A stretch of DNA of 53,295 bases, taken from Sphaeroforma sirkka (lineage: Eukaryota; Opisthokonta; Ichthyosporea; Ichthyophonida). The number at the start of each line of letters is the position of its first letter. Positions within the stretch are counted from its first letter, which is position 1. The position numbers and the translations under genes are program-made. The DNA lies in the NCBI GenBank assembly GCA_001586965.3, contig LUCW03000216.1:65001-118295 (forward strand), in the 5' to 3' direction. Positions 1-15,172 of this stretch are shown piece after piece. Below the pieces are notes generated by a model. It was not told the origin of the DNA. It ran no database searches and saw only the letters and a list, made by a program, of their open reading frames with translations.

Positions 1-189
1 TATCAAACAAAGGGATCCCCCGCATGTAGTGGTTCCACCAATGTATAGAACCTTGTGCCCTTATTCATTGAGTGGTTGTGCAAATTTGGGCTGTCACTAT
101 GGAGCGGTTGTGTGATTTATATCCACGACCGTGACCGAGCAGGTTAAAATGAAGCGTACAGTTACATTAAAGTTGTGAGTATAACGAGA

Positions 190-388
190 GTTCTACTGTG
201 TCACCTGTAAACATGAGCTTTACTATGAGGGGCTCCCAGCTGATGCCTGGCGCTATATACTTGTCGAGCCGTTTCCGGACAGGGTGCGGTGGCGAAGTGA
301 CTATATAAAAGCACTGCATGACTGCACCATTTCAGCGCAGACAGACGATATATCAGTATACAGTGTACACATAAGACGGTACACGTAA
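190..388 (+). CDS. Possible terminal exon of an unidentified gene
   Basis: An open frame ending in TAA at 386-388 reads through compositionally complex residues such as HELYYEGLPADAWRYILVEP, rich in Trp, Tyr and charged residues, unlike the low-complexity frames around it. The frame is closed upstream by stops near 173-182, so an intron acceptor (for example the AG near 189-190) would be needed. No ATG in this frame gives a sensible start, so it would be the last exon of a gene lying left of the window. I do not recognise the family. No AATAAA follows closely. The overlapping minus-strand frame looks like a shadow. Low confidence: this rests on composition only. Confidence 0.3.
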
Positions 389-1322
389 ACCGATGGCCAC
401 ATATAACTGACATGCTTAACAGTCCACTATGCACACGAAACCGCACATGCGTAAAGCCAGCTGTGTACATACATACAACGTACATAGGTTGTTGAAAAAA
501 TTAAAATATTTAAATACATCCACGTCTGTATGGATCACAAACCCAAAGTGACTATAGAAAGAATGAAACCCTAGATGCAATAGGCAATTTTTCAGCTCTT
601 TGCCGTCTGTGGTCACTCTTGAGTCTTGACTCCTCTAAATATTTAGTAAATAGTCCTGGGGCTGGGGCTGGGGGGGGAAGACTCGAACGGGGAATGCATT
701 GTTTTTTTTGTTTTCGTTTTTTGTTAAAAACCAAAAATGATGATGGATACGCGCCGGCCATCGACTATGCATATTCTCGAAAAACTTTCTTTTATGTATA
801 GCTCTCTGTTTATTTTACATATTACATGTGATCAATCAAGAGAACGTTTTGTGCTTTTAAGTATTTATTATCCACAGGCTATTGTTTGTGCGTTAGAAAC
901 GTATAAAAATTAATCATTTTTACATATACGTTCAACGTTTACTGCGTGGGGCAGCAAACCGAATTGACGCTGCGCGTCGGGCCGTCGGTGCCGACCGCCA
1001 TGTTAGTCGCGTGCCGCCTACCATATATGGCAACTTTCTCGCCATAGACTCAACCCGTGACTTCTGTTGTTTGTAAAATAATTAGTAAACATTTAAAAAA
1101 CCTAAAACCCTAAAAATAAAAGAATCATCATTGCATTATATTGTTGATGACTTCTTGTTGATGCATGATTGGGAATGATTTGTCGTTTGTAAATAGTTTG
1201 TAAATATTCTACGAAATATGCGACTGTCGCACGGCTATATAAGCGTAAACAATGACGGACAACGCATCAAATTCATACTGTATCGGTCACTAGTGTACTC
1301 GAAATATAAATCTAAATATAAG
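389..1322. other. Intergenic stretch upstream of the reductase gene
   Basis: No convincing gene is seen. A GC-rich patch at about 940-1020 can form short hairpins (GACGCTGCGCGTC, GTCGGTGCCGAC), and a telomere-like ACCCTAAA run occurs near 1104-1112. The rest is A/T-rich and probably includes the promoter of the plus-strand gene that starts at 1323. Confidence 0.4.
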
Positions 1323-4675
<3,353 letters not shown>

Positions 4676-4715
4676 TCGATATAAACATATGACCAACGAG
4701 ACACTTAAGGGGAAA

Positions 4716-4721
4716 AATAAA
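4716..4721 (+). promoter_or_regulatory. Polyadenylation signal AATAAA of the reductase gene
   Basis: AATAAA occurs 41 bases downstream of the TAA stop at 4673-4675, the only canonical hexamer close behind the coding region. Confidence 0.6.
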
Positions 4722-4819
4722 GATGAAGCCACTTGACAACTAACAATTCTTATCAAATAGATACTGGTCATTCCGCCGAATGCGTATACTTTTTAGTCTG
4801 CATTAGGATTATAAACACA

Positions 4820-6640
<1,821 letters not shown>

Positions 6641-7131
6641 TCATGTATGAATCGCATGGATGGATGATATGTGAATGTGCGTGTTCTCATGCACAGTTTA
6701 CTTGGGAATTTATGTAGTAGCGTGTATAAATATGAGCAAAAAAATACATATGTTTTTATTTATTTCATAAGAGATACTACATATATACATACGTTGCACT
6801 TCGCTGTGCTCTATACGTGGGCACCTCTCATTCCTATCAAGCCATGTTCGTTCTGATTCAATCGTTGGAGAGTGATGTCAGCCTCCATTGAACTAATCCA
6901 AACTCTCTTACACATCAACGGCCGTCTGATCCTGACGAATTATGCTACGGAACTAACACATAAATCTATTGATACTGAAACTTATACTCTAGAACACTAC
7001 TACATATACTAGCACGATAATACAGTACTATATTCCTACTTGCACCGTTTCGTTCAGCTGGTCAATTTTAGTAAAGTGACCGTTCTCCTGTACCGTATTT
7101 TGTTGTTCTTTATATTTCTGTATATACACAG
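6641..7131. other. Unassigned stretch after the microsatellite
   Basis: Ordinary complexity DNA without a frame I can support. It could contain an intron of the putative gene whose last exon is listed at 7132-7326. Confidence 0.3.
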
Positions 7132-7326
7132 TGTAAGGCGCCCCAGCCCCAGGAGTACCGAACTACACAAACAAGTTTCCTCCAGCAGGATGGACGTGAG
7201 AAAAGCGATGTGTGTGGCGTTTACCGTGACCAGATCTGTGACCCATTGGAAAGTGGAGAAGGGACTTCCCTCAATAGCGAAAATATTCACACGCTTCTAA
7301 AACCCGCAGGGACCGAAGGCGTATAG
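7132..7326 (+). CDS. Possible terminal exon of an unidentified gene
   Basis: After a pyrimidine-rich stretch ending TATATACACAG at 7131 a frame of 64 codons opens without an ATG and ends at TAG 7324-7326. Its residues (for example GREKSDVCGVYRDQICDPLE) are polar and varied, more protein-like than the alternative ATG frame at 7040-7300. No family is recognised. It would need upstream exons that I cannot find, so it may equally be a gene remnant. Confidence 0.25.
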   Translation, partial: CKAPQPQEYRTTQTSFLQQDGREKSDVCGVYRDQICDPLESGEGTSLNSENIHTLLKPAGTEGV

Positions 7327-7597
7327 TCATAGGGGTAATATATTTGTTCATATTCAGACATTTGGGCCTATTGATTATTTATATAGGGTCTTTGATGGGC
7401 CTATTGTATAGTCATAGGGGTAATTTATTTGTTCATATATCAGACATTTGGGCCTATTGATTACTTATGTAGGGTGTTTGATGGGCCTACTGATTATTTC
7501 TATGGTCTTTGATGGGCCTGATTAGGGTGTTTTCTACTGATTATTTATGGTCTTTGATGGGCCTATTGGTTTCTTATATAGGGTCTTTGATGGGCAA
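7317..7597. repeat. Imperfect tandem repeat around TTTGATGGGCCTATTGATT
   Basis: The phrase GGGCCTATTGATTATTTATA followed by GGGTCTTTGATGGGCC recurs about six times. The first two copies are in longer units of roughly 90 bases that also contain TAGTCATAGGGGTAAT. No coding potential. Confidence 0.8.
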
Positions 7598-8012
7598 AAA
7601 TCTCCTATTCAAGCCCGGTCGCGTACATTTTTTGGCGAAGACAAAAATCGGTGATAATGTCGACAGAGACTTTTAGAAAAGCCTACGCTTCAGTAATAAA
7701 GTTTATTTTTTAATTTTTAAATGAGAATAAAAAATGCCTCCAGAAGGCCCCAGAAAATAGTGAACCCCCCCCCCAAAAGGGTGTAAGGGTATCCGAATAG
7801 CGAATCCACCCACCACCCGCTGCCCATGCTAAGGTGCGATGCCTGTTTAGGCCGAAAAGTGCTGAAATATGCAAATTTATAGATTTCAAGCCATAGACTC
7901 CTTAAAATAGAAAACCCCTTGTTTTATTTTAGGAGGCTATGTTCATTGTTCAAGCACCTAATTTTTTTTTTGTTAAAATAAATATATATACTGAATATGA
8001 ACACTAGATTTC
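7598..8012. other. Unassigned stretch before the 5S rRNA gene
   Basis: AT-rich, with a run of ten C at about 7767-7776 and short poly-T runs. No frame or RNA is recognised. Confidence 0.3.
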
Positions 8013-8130
8013 GCCTACGGCCATATCCAGCAAAAAATACCCGGTCCCGTCCGATCCCGGAAGTCAAACTGCTGCGAGCGTGGTCAGTACTGCGGTGGGG
8101 GACCACGCGGGAATACTACGTGCCGTAGGC
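8013..8130 (+). rRNA. 5S ribosomal RNA
   Basis: The 118-nt segment matches the eukaryotic 5S rRNA plan. The ends GCCTACGGC and GCCGTAGGC are perfectly complementary and form helix I. The interior contains the 5S landmarks CCGATCCCGGAAGTCAA (loop B/C region, internal promoter start) and GGTCAGTACTGCGGTGGGGG ACC, equivalent to the usual GTTAGTACTTGGATGGGAGACC box C, then GGGAATAC before the closing helix. A T-rich tract follows directly. It appears as a single copy, not in a tandem cluster. The sequence differs from the animal consensus in the loop A/helix II region (an A-rich CAAAAAATAC), so it may be divergent or a variant copy. The minus-strand frame over it is a shadow. Confidence 0.9.
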
Positions 8131-8133
8131 AAA

Positions 8134-8150
8134 TTTTGTTTTGTTTTTTA
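8134..8150 (+). terminator. RNA polymerase III T-run terminator
   Basis: TTTTGTTTTGTTTTTT begins four bases after the 3' end of the 5S gene, as expected for Pol III termination. Confidence 0.7.
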
Positions 8151-8617
8151 TATTTTTGTATTCAAAATATATGTATTTGTTATCTGTAGCAACCCAGCAT
8201 GTATTACCTGAACTTAGTTTGTTTTATATATAACTATACATTGACATACATTATTGTACAATAAACAGCAGGGGTCCACCATAGGTTTTCGATCGGGATG
8301 AGCCTCGATGACTTACATTGGAACAAATCGGACAGCTGCATACAATCACACGACATTTGATCGTATCACACTAAGAAATTCCCGAAGAAAGCAGATACAA
8401 AAGTATAAAAAAAGATCAGAAATGAAGTATAGAATGCATCAAAATTATTGGTTATCACACGGCACATGATTGTCCATATTAAAATCATTCGATTCAGCGA
8501 CAATTTGCAACATTCGAGTGGTTTGCATAATGATAGCAAGTGAACACATTTGTTCAGTATTTTTCTTAGTCCTGTAAATTAAACTTAAGTGACATGTAAA
8601 CCGATGGAAATTACTAG
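8151..8617. other. Unassigned stretch, possibly the rest of the LTR
   Basis: No gene is seen. Because the right-hand LTR copy is truncated, the true outer end of the left LTR may lie somewhere in this stretch; no diagnostic TG end or target-site duplication could be identified. Confidence 0.3.
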
Positions 8618-9188
8618 GTTTCAAACTATATTAAACTAAAATACAATTTAGTCAGTTAGGATTTAGCAGTGGTAGCTTGTGTAAGAATGATCGGGACTGC
8701 CTCTTGTTAAGAGCCTAAATATCCTCGATCACACAGGGCGTACCTCTAGCTGTTCTTTATTGAATAATTTTCACTAGAAGTACTAAGTGTTCATGACCAC
8801 TTGCCTAATTTGTAAATAGACATAATAACGTAAGTCACGTTAATACATTAGCTGATATAAATAAAGTTCCATCTGAAGAAAAGTTAAAAAAAGAAAAAAG
8901 ACTTATTGGATTTTGGAGATTGATGGGAGGACCAAAATCTATAAGTAGTAGTTCGGAGATTATAAAATTTAGTTTATAATATCCTACATCTACTAATGTC
9001 TCAAATAGGTCCAAGTAGATGAGTCATACCAAATACTCAGGCTATTGGAGCCATCAAAGTGAATTTAGAACACTTTGGAAATATTGGAAAAAGAGCTTGT
9101 ACTAAATTATTTAAAATACAAATAAAAACCAATGTATTAACTCAATTGATCTTGATATTTTAGACTGACCGGAGGCCGTATTTCTACA
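8618..9188 (-). repeat. 3' LTR (more complete copy)
   Basis: Shares long near-identical blocks with 13772-14175, for example AGAATGATCGGGACTGCCTC and TTAAAATACAAATAAAAACC, and ends TTTCTACA like the other copy. On the minus strand it begins TGTAGAAATACGG. The left limit given is only where similarity to the truncated copy stops. Confidence 0.8.
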
Positions 9189-9199
9189 TAGCCCCCCAG
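9189..9199 (-). other. Polypurine tract of the LTR element
   Basis: The minus strand reads CTGGGGGGCTA immediately before the 3' LTR, the position and composition expected for the plus-strand primer of an LTR retrotransposon. Confidence 0.65.
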
Positions 9200-9317
9200 T
9201 AGCTTTTAGAACTACGAACGTACGTTAAGATACGATCTAGTTGGTAAAGCGAAAACCAAAGTAAAAAACGGTTTCGGTCATGACTTATCGAGTAAGTATG
9301 TGCCTATATGTACGAGT

Positions 9318-12300
9318 TCAAGACTCATGTTGTACTCTATGTCGTTTAGTATTTGGTCCAGTAACCATTTCCGATGTAGGCGCCTTACGTTTATTATTTG
9401 GTAAGGTAATAGCCAAAGGCTGTTCTTCATTAGTAAGTAAGTTTGAACAATTTTCTGCACTGTTGGTAAGCAGATCAGAAAGTTTAGTCACGTAGGAAGT
9501 AGGTGGCAAATAGAGAATTTCAGATCCGTCAGGGTTTGTAGTCACCTGAGGAAACCCTTTTCGTTTATCTCGTGTGTTCTTATGTAAACGCTTATTCCAT
9601 TTCTTATTAAAGATACGAAGAAAGTCGCGAGATTCACGAAATGCATCGGAGGTTAGCCAAGCTACTGTCCCATCCATGAAACGGGTCTTGTAGTAAGTGT
9701 AACCGTCTTCGGATGTTTTGTCAATTATATCTTTGACTTGTGACTCCATAACTGGTACATCAGAATCAAATGAGCGAGCGAATGAGAGTTCGGAGGTAGG
9801 GATACGGTGAGTGCCTAGATTGGTTGCGCTAGTACCATCAATGTTATTCACTTCGTAAGTATCACTCTTCTCATCATGGTAGGAAATAACAAAAGGTCCT
9901 ATCGTCTTAGAAGAGAGTTCGGTAACGTTGGCGTTTCGATTTATAATGTTAACGTAATCGCCGACTTTGAACTGAACAATGTTCTTAGTGTTATTCCATC
10001 GGTCATACGCTTTAAGTAGGACGCGATTCTTGTGCTCGAGTAAACAGGGGTAAACAACGTTCTGCATATGCTCGATCTTTTTGTAGCCACGGGGTAGCGT
10101 GTTTCTCGGGCGCAGTTTTATCAAACGTTGCTTGTAATTCACTATAGCGGCCAAAGAAATAGTGAAACGGGAGTGTTCCAGTTTGAGGATTCATGCAGTT
10201 ATTCATTTGAGTCTGAACCCATTTCAAATGATAAGGCCACATATCCTCAACGTCGTCTAGTGCGGTACGCAAGAGTTTCTTAAGTTCTCTATGACGTGTC
10301 TCATTTGCACCCTGCGTTTGAGGTTTGTAAGGAACACCACGCCTATGGGTCATGCCTGATACGAGTATAAGTGCCTCCATTACGTCGGTACAAAACTCAC
10401 TACCGTTATCAGAACATAGTACTCGGGGAAACCGAAGTCATTAAAGACGTGATAGCATAATTCTGCCACTGTTTGTGGACGTTTGTTCGGTATTGCATAA
10501 AGCAAGTTATAGCCCGAAGCCACACATAAGAAATGACAGATATATACATCGCCAGTATGCTTGGATCGCGGGAGTTTAACCAAATCGACTATGACTCGGC
10601 GCATCGGTTGGTCTTCTGTCACACTTTTAGGGGTGCCCAACCGTATCGCTTGATCTGGTTCTTTTCACAATCAGTACAGCGTCGGTATACTTCACGTATG
10701 GTTTCTTTCAGCGCCGGGTGATCAAGCCCTGCACGAATAGCCATTTTATAAGTATGCTCATATGCTCGATGCGTTAAATTATGTATAATTTTAACTCTAC
10801 TTTCGAGCTCCTCTAAGTCAGTCAGATTCTGCGTAACGCTGGCTGGATGAACCATAGTCCTGTTGGAAAGGGCAACCTCAGTATCAGGAGGGTAGAGTCC
10901 TGAGATACATAATTGACAACATTGGATTGTTGAAGTATCTTCTTCAGTTGTTTCGCAACTCCTGGCTGTTTTTTAAGCAGCGCTTTAAGTAGTTGAGTGC
11001 GAGCTTCAGGTTCTCTTAGAGTTTTGAGTCTTTGATCCATGGCCTTAGCTAGTTCCATGTTTTTTACGATCTAATGCCGTTTCAATCGGCATTACCTCGA
11101 CTGCAATCTTGTTGGGTGCATGTGGTGTACGAGTCTTGAGCTTTTGTTCAAACTCTTTAGACTCCTCTAGTTTAGCTAAGAATTCGGTTGAGGGTTTCCA
11201 CTTAGTGGTACCTGCAGGACCGATGCGACAAACAATGGTGTGTTTCCAAGGCGTCTTCTTAATAGAATAGGATCCCTGATACAAGAACGTGTCGGTTTCA
11301 CGGTCGACATAAATAGGTTCGTCTTGAATCATATTAATTAAATCACGTATCCATGGGTCGGAGTTACGTAAGGGACAACACAGCGTAATGGTAGATTTAG
11401 TAATATTAACATAATTTAACAACTGTGCGATAAGTTGACAAGGTGGGTTAGCCCACGCATTATGCTTTGATAAGTCAAGCTGAAATGCATCACCTTTAGG
11501 ATGAGTCAACGACCTATATTCAGAAACCTGTTTGTTATGTTCTGCGGCGAACATATCAACAGTAAATGGACCCCATCGTGATTGAGCGAGGTTAAACCAT
11601 TTCTTATTTAGCATCCAATCGGTTGCTAATAACTCCTTGACTGTTTTCTGGTAGTCGGGCACAAGTCGAGAGAGCATGTCAGGAAGATGGTTATGTATTC
11701 CTGGTATGTGTGTTATATTAAAAGCGAACTTGGCAATAATGTCATGCCAGCGGCTCACCAACTGTGAATCAGGGTTCATATCTTTTAAGTATGTTAAAGA
11801 CTTTTGATCACAGGCGACAGTAAAGTAACTTCCATAAAGGTAGTCTTTAAACTGTCTTAGCGCAGTAACTATAGCAAGGAGCTCTTGTTTAACGGTAGGG
11901 TAATTCCGTTGACTCTTATTATAACTCTTGCTAAAGAATTGTATGTAGCGCGGTTTACCATTTATCGTTTGGTAAAGCACTCCACCTACCGCTCGATCTG
12001 AAGCGTCGGTTGCTACTTGGAATGGGACACCATCCACAGGGTACTGCATGATGGGTGCGTCCATTACTTTACTTTTGACTAGTTTAAATGCATCATCACA
12101 TTCTTTTAGTCCAAAGCTTTCCCAAAGGTCTTTTGTGCAGCCGTAGGTGACTGAAAGGCTTTAAGTAATGAGAAAGATGCGGTACCGAATCCGAGAAGAA
12201 GTTAACAAACCCACACACAGAGTTCACATCTCTTCCAGTAATTGGTGTTGATAAATCCAACAGAAACTGTTTCTTGCCAGGATCAATTTCTACCCCTGCT

Positions 12301-12671
12301 GCAGATACTTTGTAGCCAAGTAAGTGTATAGTATCTTTAGCAAAAGAACACTTATCTTCGTTAATCTTAAGTTTAGCATGATTAAGTCGCTTTAAGACTT
12401 CTTTAACGAGTTTAGCATGTTCATGTGCTGTCTTTGTAAAGATAACTATATCATCTAAATAGACTGATACGTTATACGACAGGTCCGCAAATAGTTCCAT
12501 CATAACTTGTTGGAAGAAAGAAGGTAACATGTGTAAGCCTTCAGGTGCACCTTTAAACTGGTACTTCTTACCTTGCCAAGTAAAGGAAAAGTATTTCCTA
12601 TGAGGCTCATATATCTGTAGTTGATGGAATGCAGCTTTTAAGTCTATCTTGGAAAAGATAGTCGCACCCTC
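9318..12671 (-). pseudogene. Ty3/gypsy-like pol: RT, RNase H, Dam-like domain, integrase, chromodomain-like tail
   Basis: Read on the minus strand. The RT core (12671-12096) has FSKIDLKAAFHQ and the catalytic YLDD. RNase H (12064-about 11640) has VATDASDRAVGGVL and the later acidic residues. It is followed by VDMFAAEHNKQ...NPP, a Dam-like domain seen in DIRS and some Ty3 elements. An HHCC zinc domain (10855-10619) precedes the integrase core, whose first Asp (VDLVKLP) and the later Asp-Asn-Gly-Ser and Asn-Glu blocks lie in frames broken near 10430-10380. The C-terminal part (10154-9318) has a GPF-type module and a chromodomain-like segment near the end. Frameshifts occur near 12110, 11050, 10840, 10630, 10430 and 10150. 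The N-terminal RT palm, protease and gag are absent. Inactive. Confidence 0.88.
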
Positions 12672-12750
12672 CATTTTGCGTAGTATCTTAGATAGAGGGT
12701 GCGACTATCTTTTCCAAGATAGACTTAAAAGCTGCATTCCATCAACTACA
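12616..12750. repeat. Perfect 56-bp inverted repeat with 23-bp loop inside the RT gene
   Basis: Positions 12616-12671 and 12695-12750 are exact reverse complements separated by 12672-12694. The left arm is ordinary RT coding sequence; the loop continues the RT frame upstream (residues KILRKM). The right arm is a copy of the RT segment in opposite orientation. Beyond 12750 the sequence has no relation to the element. Confidence 0.95.
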
Positions 12751-13620
12751 AATTTCCATCGAAGTTTACACGGACTAGTTTGACCATAAATGCATCTTCT
12801 ATACCGTTGTGTAGAGACACACCTGTAGCGTTCAGTGTAATGATTTTTTTCAACGCCGACGTTTCACCGGCATACGCCCCTATCAAAATACTATACTCCC
12901 CTAGACTAGTCCTTCCCACAGAGTACCCTATTGCAACACTGTGCGCCCCTTGTTGCGTACCTCCCGATGCATAACCTAAAGTTATAGCACGTAAACCCTG
13001 TCCAGAATATCCGGCGACTGATCCCAGTGCCAGTGTGTTTCCCAAGGCTATACAGTAGTCACCCTGTGTACAAAACCCTGATGTTGACCCTATTGCCACT
13101 GTGAACTGACCCTGGTTCGTCTTTCCTGAATTCGTACTTATTGCAAGTTCCCCTAAACTCCTGATCTGAAACCTCAGCATTGTTTCCCAGTAATATAGCC
13201 ATGGACCCCTGTCCCGTATTTCTTGAGCCCACACCCATCGCAATTGCTCCCACCCCCTGATTTGTCGACCCAGCACTTTAACCCACAGCTATAGAAGAAT
13301 CACCCTGCGTCGCTTTGCCAGCTTCGTTGCCTATGGCAATGCTATTGACACTTTGGTTCACATTTCCCGCAATCCGACTTATCGCTACATCGGAGTTTCC
13401 CAGTGACATCTCACTGGCAGTTACACCTACAGCCACTGCATTCGTACACTGGTCTGTTTCGCCTGCTTATTTGCCTATGGCAACGGCATTGATACCTTGG
13501 TTCGCATTTCCCGCGATCTGACCTATCGCTACACTGGAGGATCCCTGTGACATCCCACAAGTATTTAAGCCTATAGCCACTGTTCCCGAGCCCCGTACGT
13601 TCGTTGTCCCTACTTTCCAT
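12751..13620 (-). pseudogene. Repeat protein with YadA-head-like / giant-virus-type beta repeats, broken
   Basis: From an ATG at 13620 the minus strand encodes about ten repeats of the type NQGxxAVAIGxxAG, the left-handed parallel beta-roll pattern of YadA-type adhesin heads. Similar repeats are common in structural proteins of phages and nucleocytoplasmic large DNA viruses. The last part (KKIITLNATGVSLHN, then an FMVKLVR motif) resembles the segment after such repeats in giant-virus proteins. Two in-frame TAA codons (near 13470 and 13280) and a frameshift near 13165 make it a pseudogene. It lies between the RT fold-back and the truncated 5' LTR, so it is foreign to the retrotransposon. Assignment to viral rather than bacterial origin is inference from the motif style; no homology search was possible. 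Confidence 0.65.
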
Positions 13621-13771
13621 GACATCCTTTTTTATATATTTCGGTTTGAGTAACTTTTTTCAATTCTTAGGTTAAAATTGAAATGTTCCTGAAAGTTAGA
13701 AGCGTTCCACAATGCAATTTGTTTTTTTATTATAAAAGGTGTGTTTTATACATTTTTTTGTGTTCCTTTAA
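13621..13771. other. AT-rich spacer upstream of the repeat pseudogene
   Basis: Contains TATATATTT and poly-T runs just upstream (minus strand) of the ATG at 13620, which could be the old promoter of the pseudogene. It ends abruptly where LTR similarity begins at 13772. Confidence 0.3.
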
Positions 13772-14175
13772 GTTTCAAACTATGTTAAACTAAAATAAAA
13801 TTTAGTCAGTTAGGATTTAGCAGTGGCTTGTGTAAGAATGATCGGGACTGCCTCTTGGTAAGAGCCTAAATATCCTCGATCACACAGGGCGTAAGAATGT
13901 AAGTCACGTTTATACATTAGCTGATATAAACAAAGTTCCATCTGAAGAAAAGTTAAAACGGGAGGACCAAAATTTGTAAGTAGTAGTTCGGAGACTATAA
14001 AATTAGTTTATAATATCCTATATCTACTAATGTCTCAAATAGGTCCAATAATCAAAGTGAGGAAATATTGCAAAAAAAAGAACTTGTATTAAATTATTTA
14101 AAATACAAATAAAAACCAATGTGTAATCTCAATTGATCTTGATATTTTAGACTGACCGAAGGTCGTATTTCTACA
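13772..14175 (-). repeat. 5' LTR, truncated and internally deleted copy
   Basis: Collinear with 8618-9188 but about 165 bp shorter because of internal deletions, and cut at 13772 where the foreign segment starts. No primer-binding site follows. Its outer end CTACA at 14171-14175 abuts an open reading frame on the plus strand. Confidence 0.8.
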
Positions 14176-15172
14176 GAGAGGGGATTTGTGGTTCTGAACA
14201 AGGATCATTTACTAGCGTTCCAGATTTATGATAACGTCCCAGTTGTAACATTTATTTTACAAGGAGGTATTCGGCTAGACACAACAGATACTCTCGCCTC
14301 ACTCTGTTCGGAGGACGGACTGCAAGATTTGGTTGGCAATTCACAAGGTCTCGTAGATTTCCAGCCTTGCAGCACAGAAGTCATGACATATCTTGTCCTA
14401 CACGACAATGACATACTACTCAAGTCCCTTATTTCATCCAATCCAATTTTTGACGTGAGTGAATTCAGTCTACCGATTTATTGTTCGCTTATTTTTCAAC
14501 ATAATGCTAGACGCAGGCTTAGGGAAAATATCCATTTTGCTGTGGTTGGACGAAATCCGGAATAAATCAAATGTACATTTGTGAATCAAGCAACACGTAC
14601 TCACAACAGGAAAAGAGGTGTCTACAGATCACCGACGTCTAATTCTGGCGTTTGCCGAAGAGTACAATTCTTATAATATTTACCAGGATTTTGAGTTTGA
14701 TCCAGTTTTCGATTCATCAGTCTCCACATATTATGGACAGAGTTTGTTGGCCCATGTCGTGAAAGATGACCCTAAAACTGTCAAGCGAATTTTGAAACAA
14801 GGTGTCGTTCCCGATATCGTCGCGATAACTGCTGCAATATTTAATGATGACATGCATAAGTTAGTAGCAAAATATGCCAACGGTGATGAACGTGACAACA
14901 CTCTGATGGATTATTGGTGGACATCGTTCTTGGAATATCCGACTTTATTTAAATTTACTGGAGTCGAAAAAACCAACGCTTCGAACGTATTTTGAAAGGC
15001 GCAACCCAAAAAGTGTACAACTGTGGTTTGACATTGTGAATGAAGAGAAAGATTTCGATAGTAAAACAAGGGAAGAGTATAGAGATCTCGTGGTAGGAGT
15101 AGTGAAACTGAATTTACTGACGCCCGAATTTTATCGTTTGTTGCTGTATCCAGAGTCCCTTGGTCATTTTTT
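14176..15172 (+). pseudogene. Broken gene of unknown function with ankyrin-like helical repeats
   Basis: An open frame starts directly at the LTR edge, so its 5' part has been cut off by the insertion. Segment 14176-14454 ends NPIFD at a GTGAGT donor; an acceptor at 14616-14617 joins in phase 0 to a second segment beginning at 14618. It contains a helix-turn-helix pattern such as SLLAHVVKDDPKTVKRILKQG, typical of divergent ankyrin repeats. Near 14965, at a run of six A, the frame shifts by one and coding-like sequence continues (YFERRNPKSVQLWFDIVNEE) to about 15172. The frameshift and the missing start argue for a pseudogene. Ankyrin-like proteins of this loose type are frequent in protists and their large DNA viruses; a family assignment is not possible by eye. 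Confidence 0.45.

Larger units (their letters stand above)
8618..14175 (-). mobile_element. Degenerate Ty3/gypsy-like LTR retrotransposon with a foreign segment inside
   Basis: Related direct repeats at 8618-9188 and 13772-14175 flank a pol region on the minus strand in the order reverse transcriptase, RNase H, Dam-like domain, zinc-binding domain, integrase and chromodomain-like tail. RT before integrase is the Ty3/gypsy order. A purine-rich tract (GGGGGG on the minus strand) touches the 3' LTR. Gag and protease are missing: upstream of the RT core there is a 56-bp fold-back palindrome, then an unrelated pseudogene (12751-13620), then the truncated 5' LTR. Several frameshifts are visible in pol, so the copy is dead. 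Target-site duplications were not found. Confidence 0.88.

Noticed and set aside
660..790. Possible tRNA or SINE on the minus strand (CGTTCGAGTCT and TAGTCGATGGC)
   Set aside because: The boxes are too far apart, the interval is A-rich, and no cloverleaf can be drawn.
8560..8620. Attempt to define the LTR start and a target-site duplication
   Set aside because: The right LTR is truncated at 13772, so the shared block does not mark the real end, and no matching flanking duplication was found.
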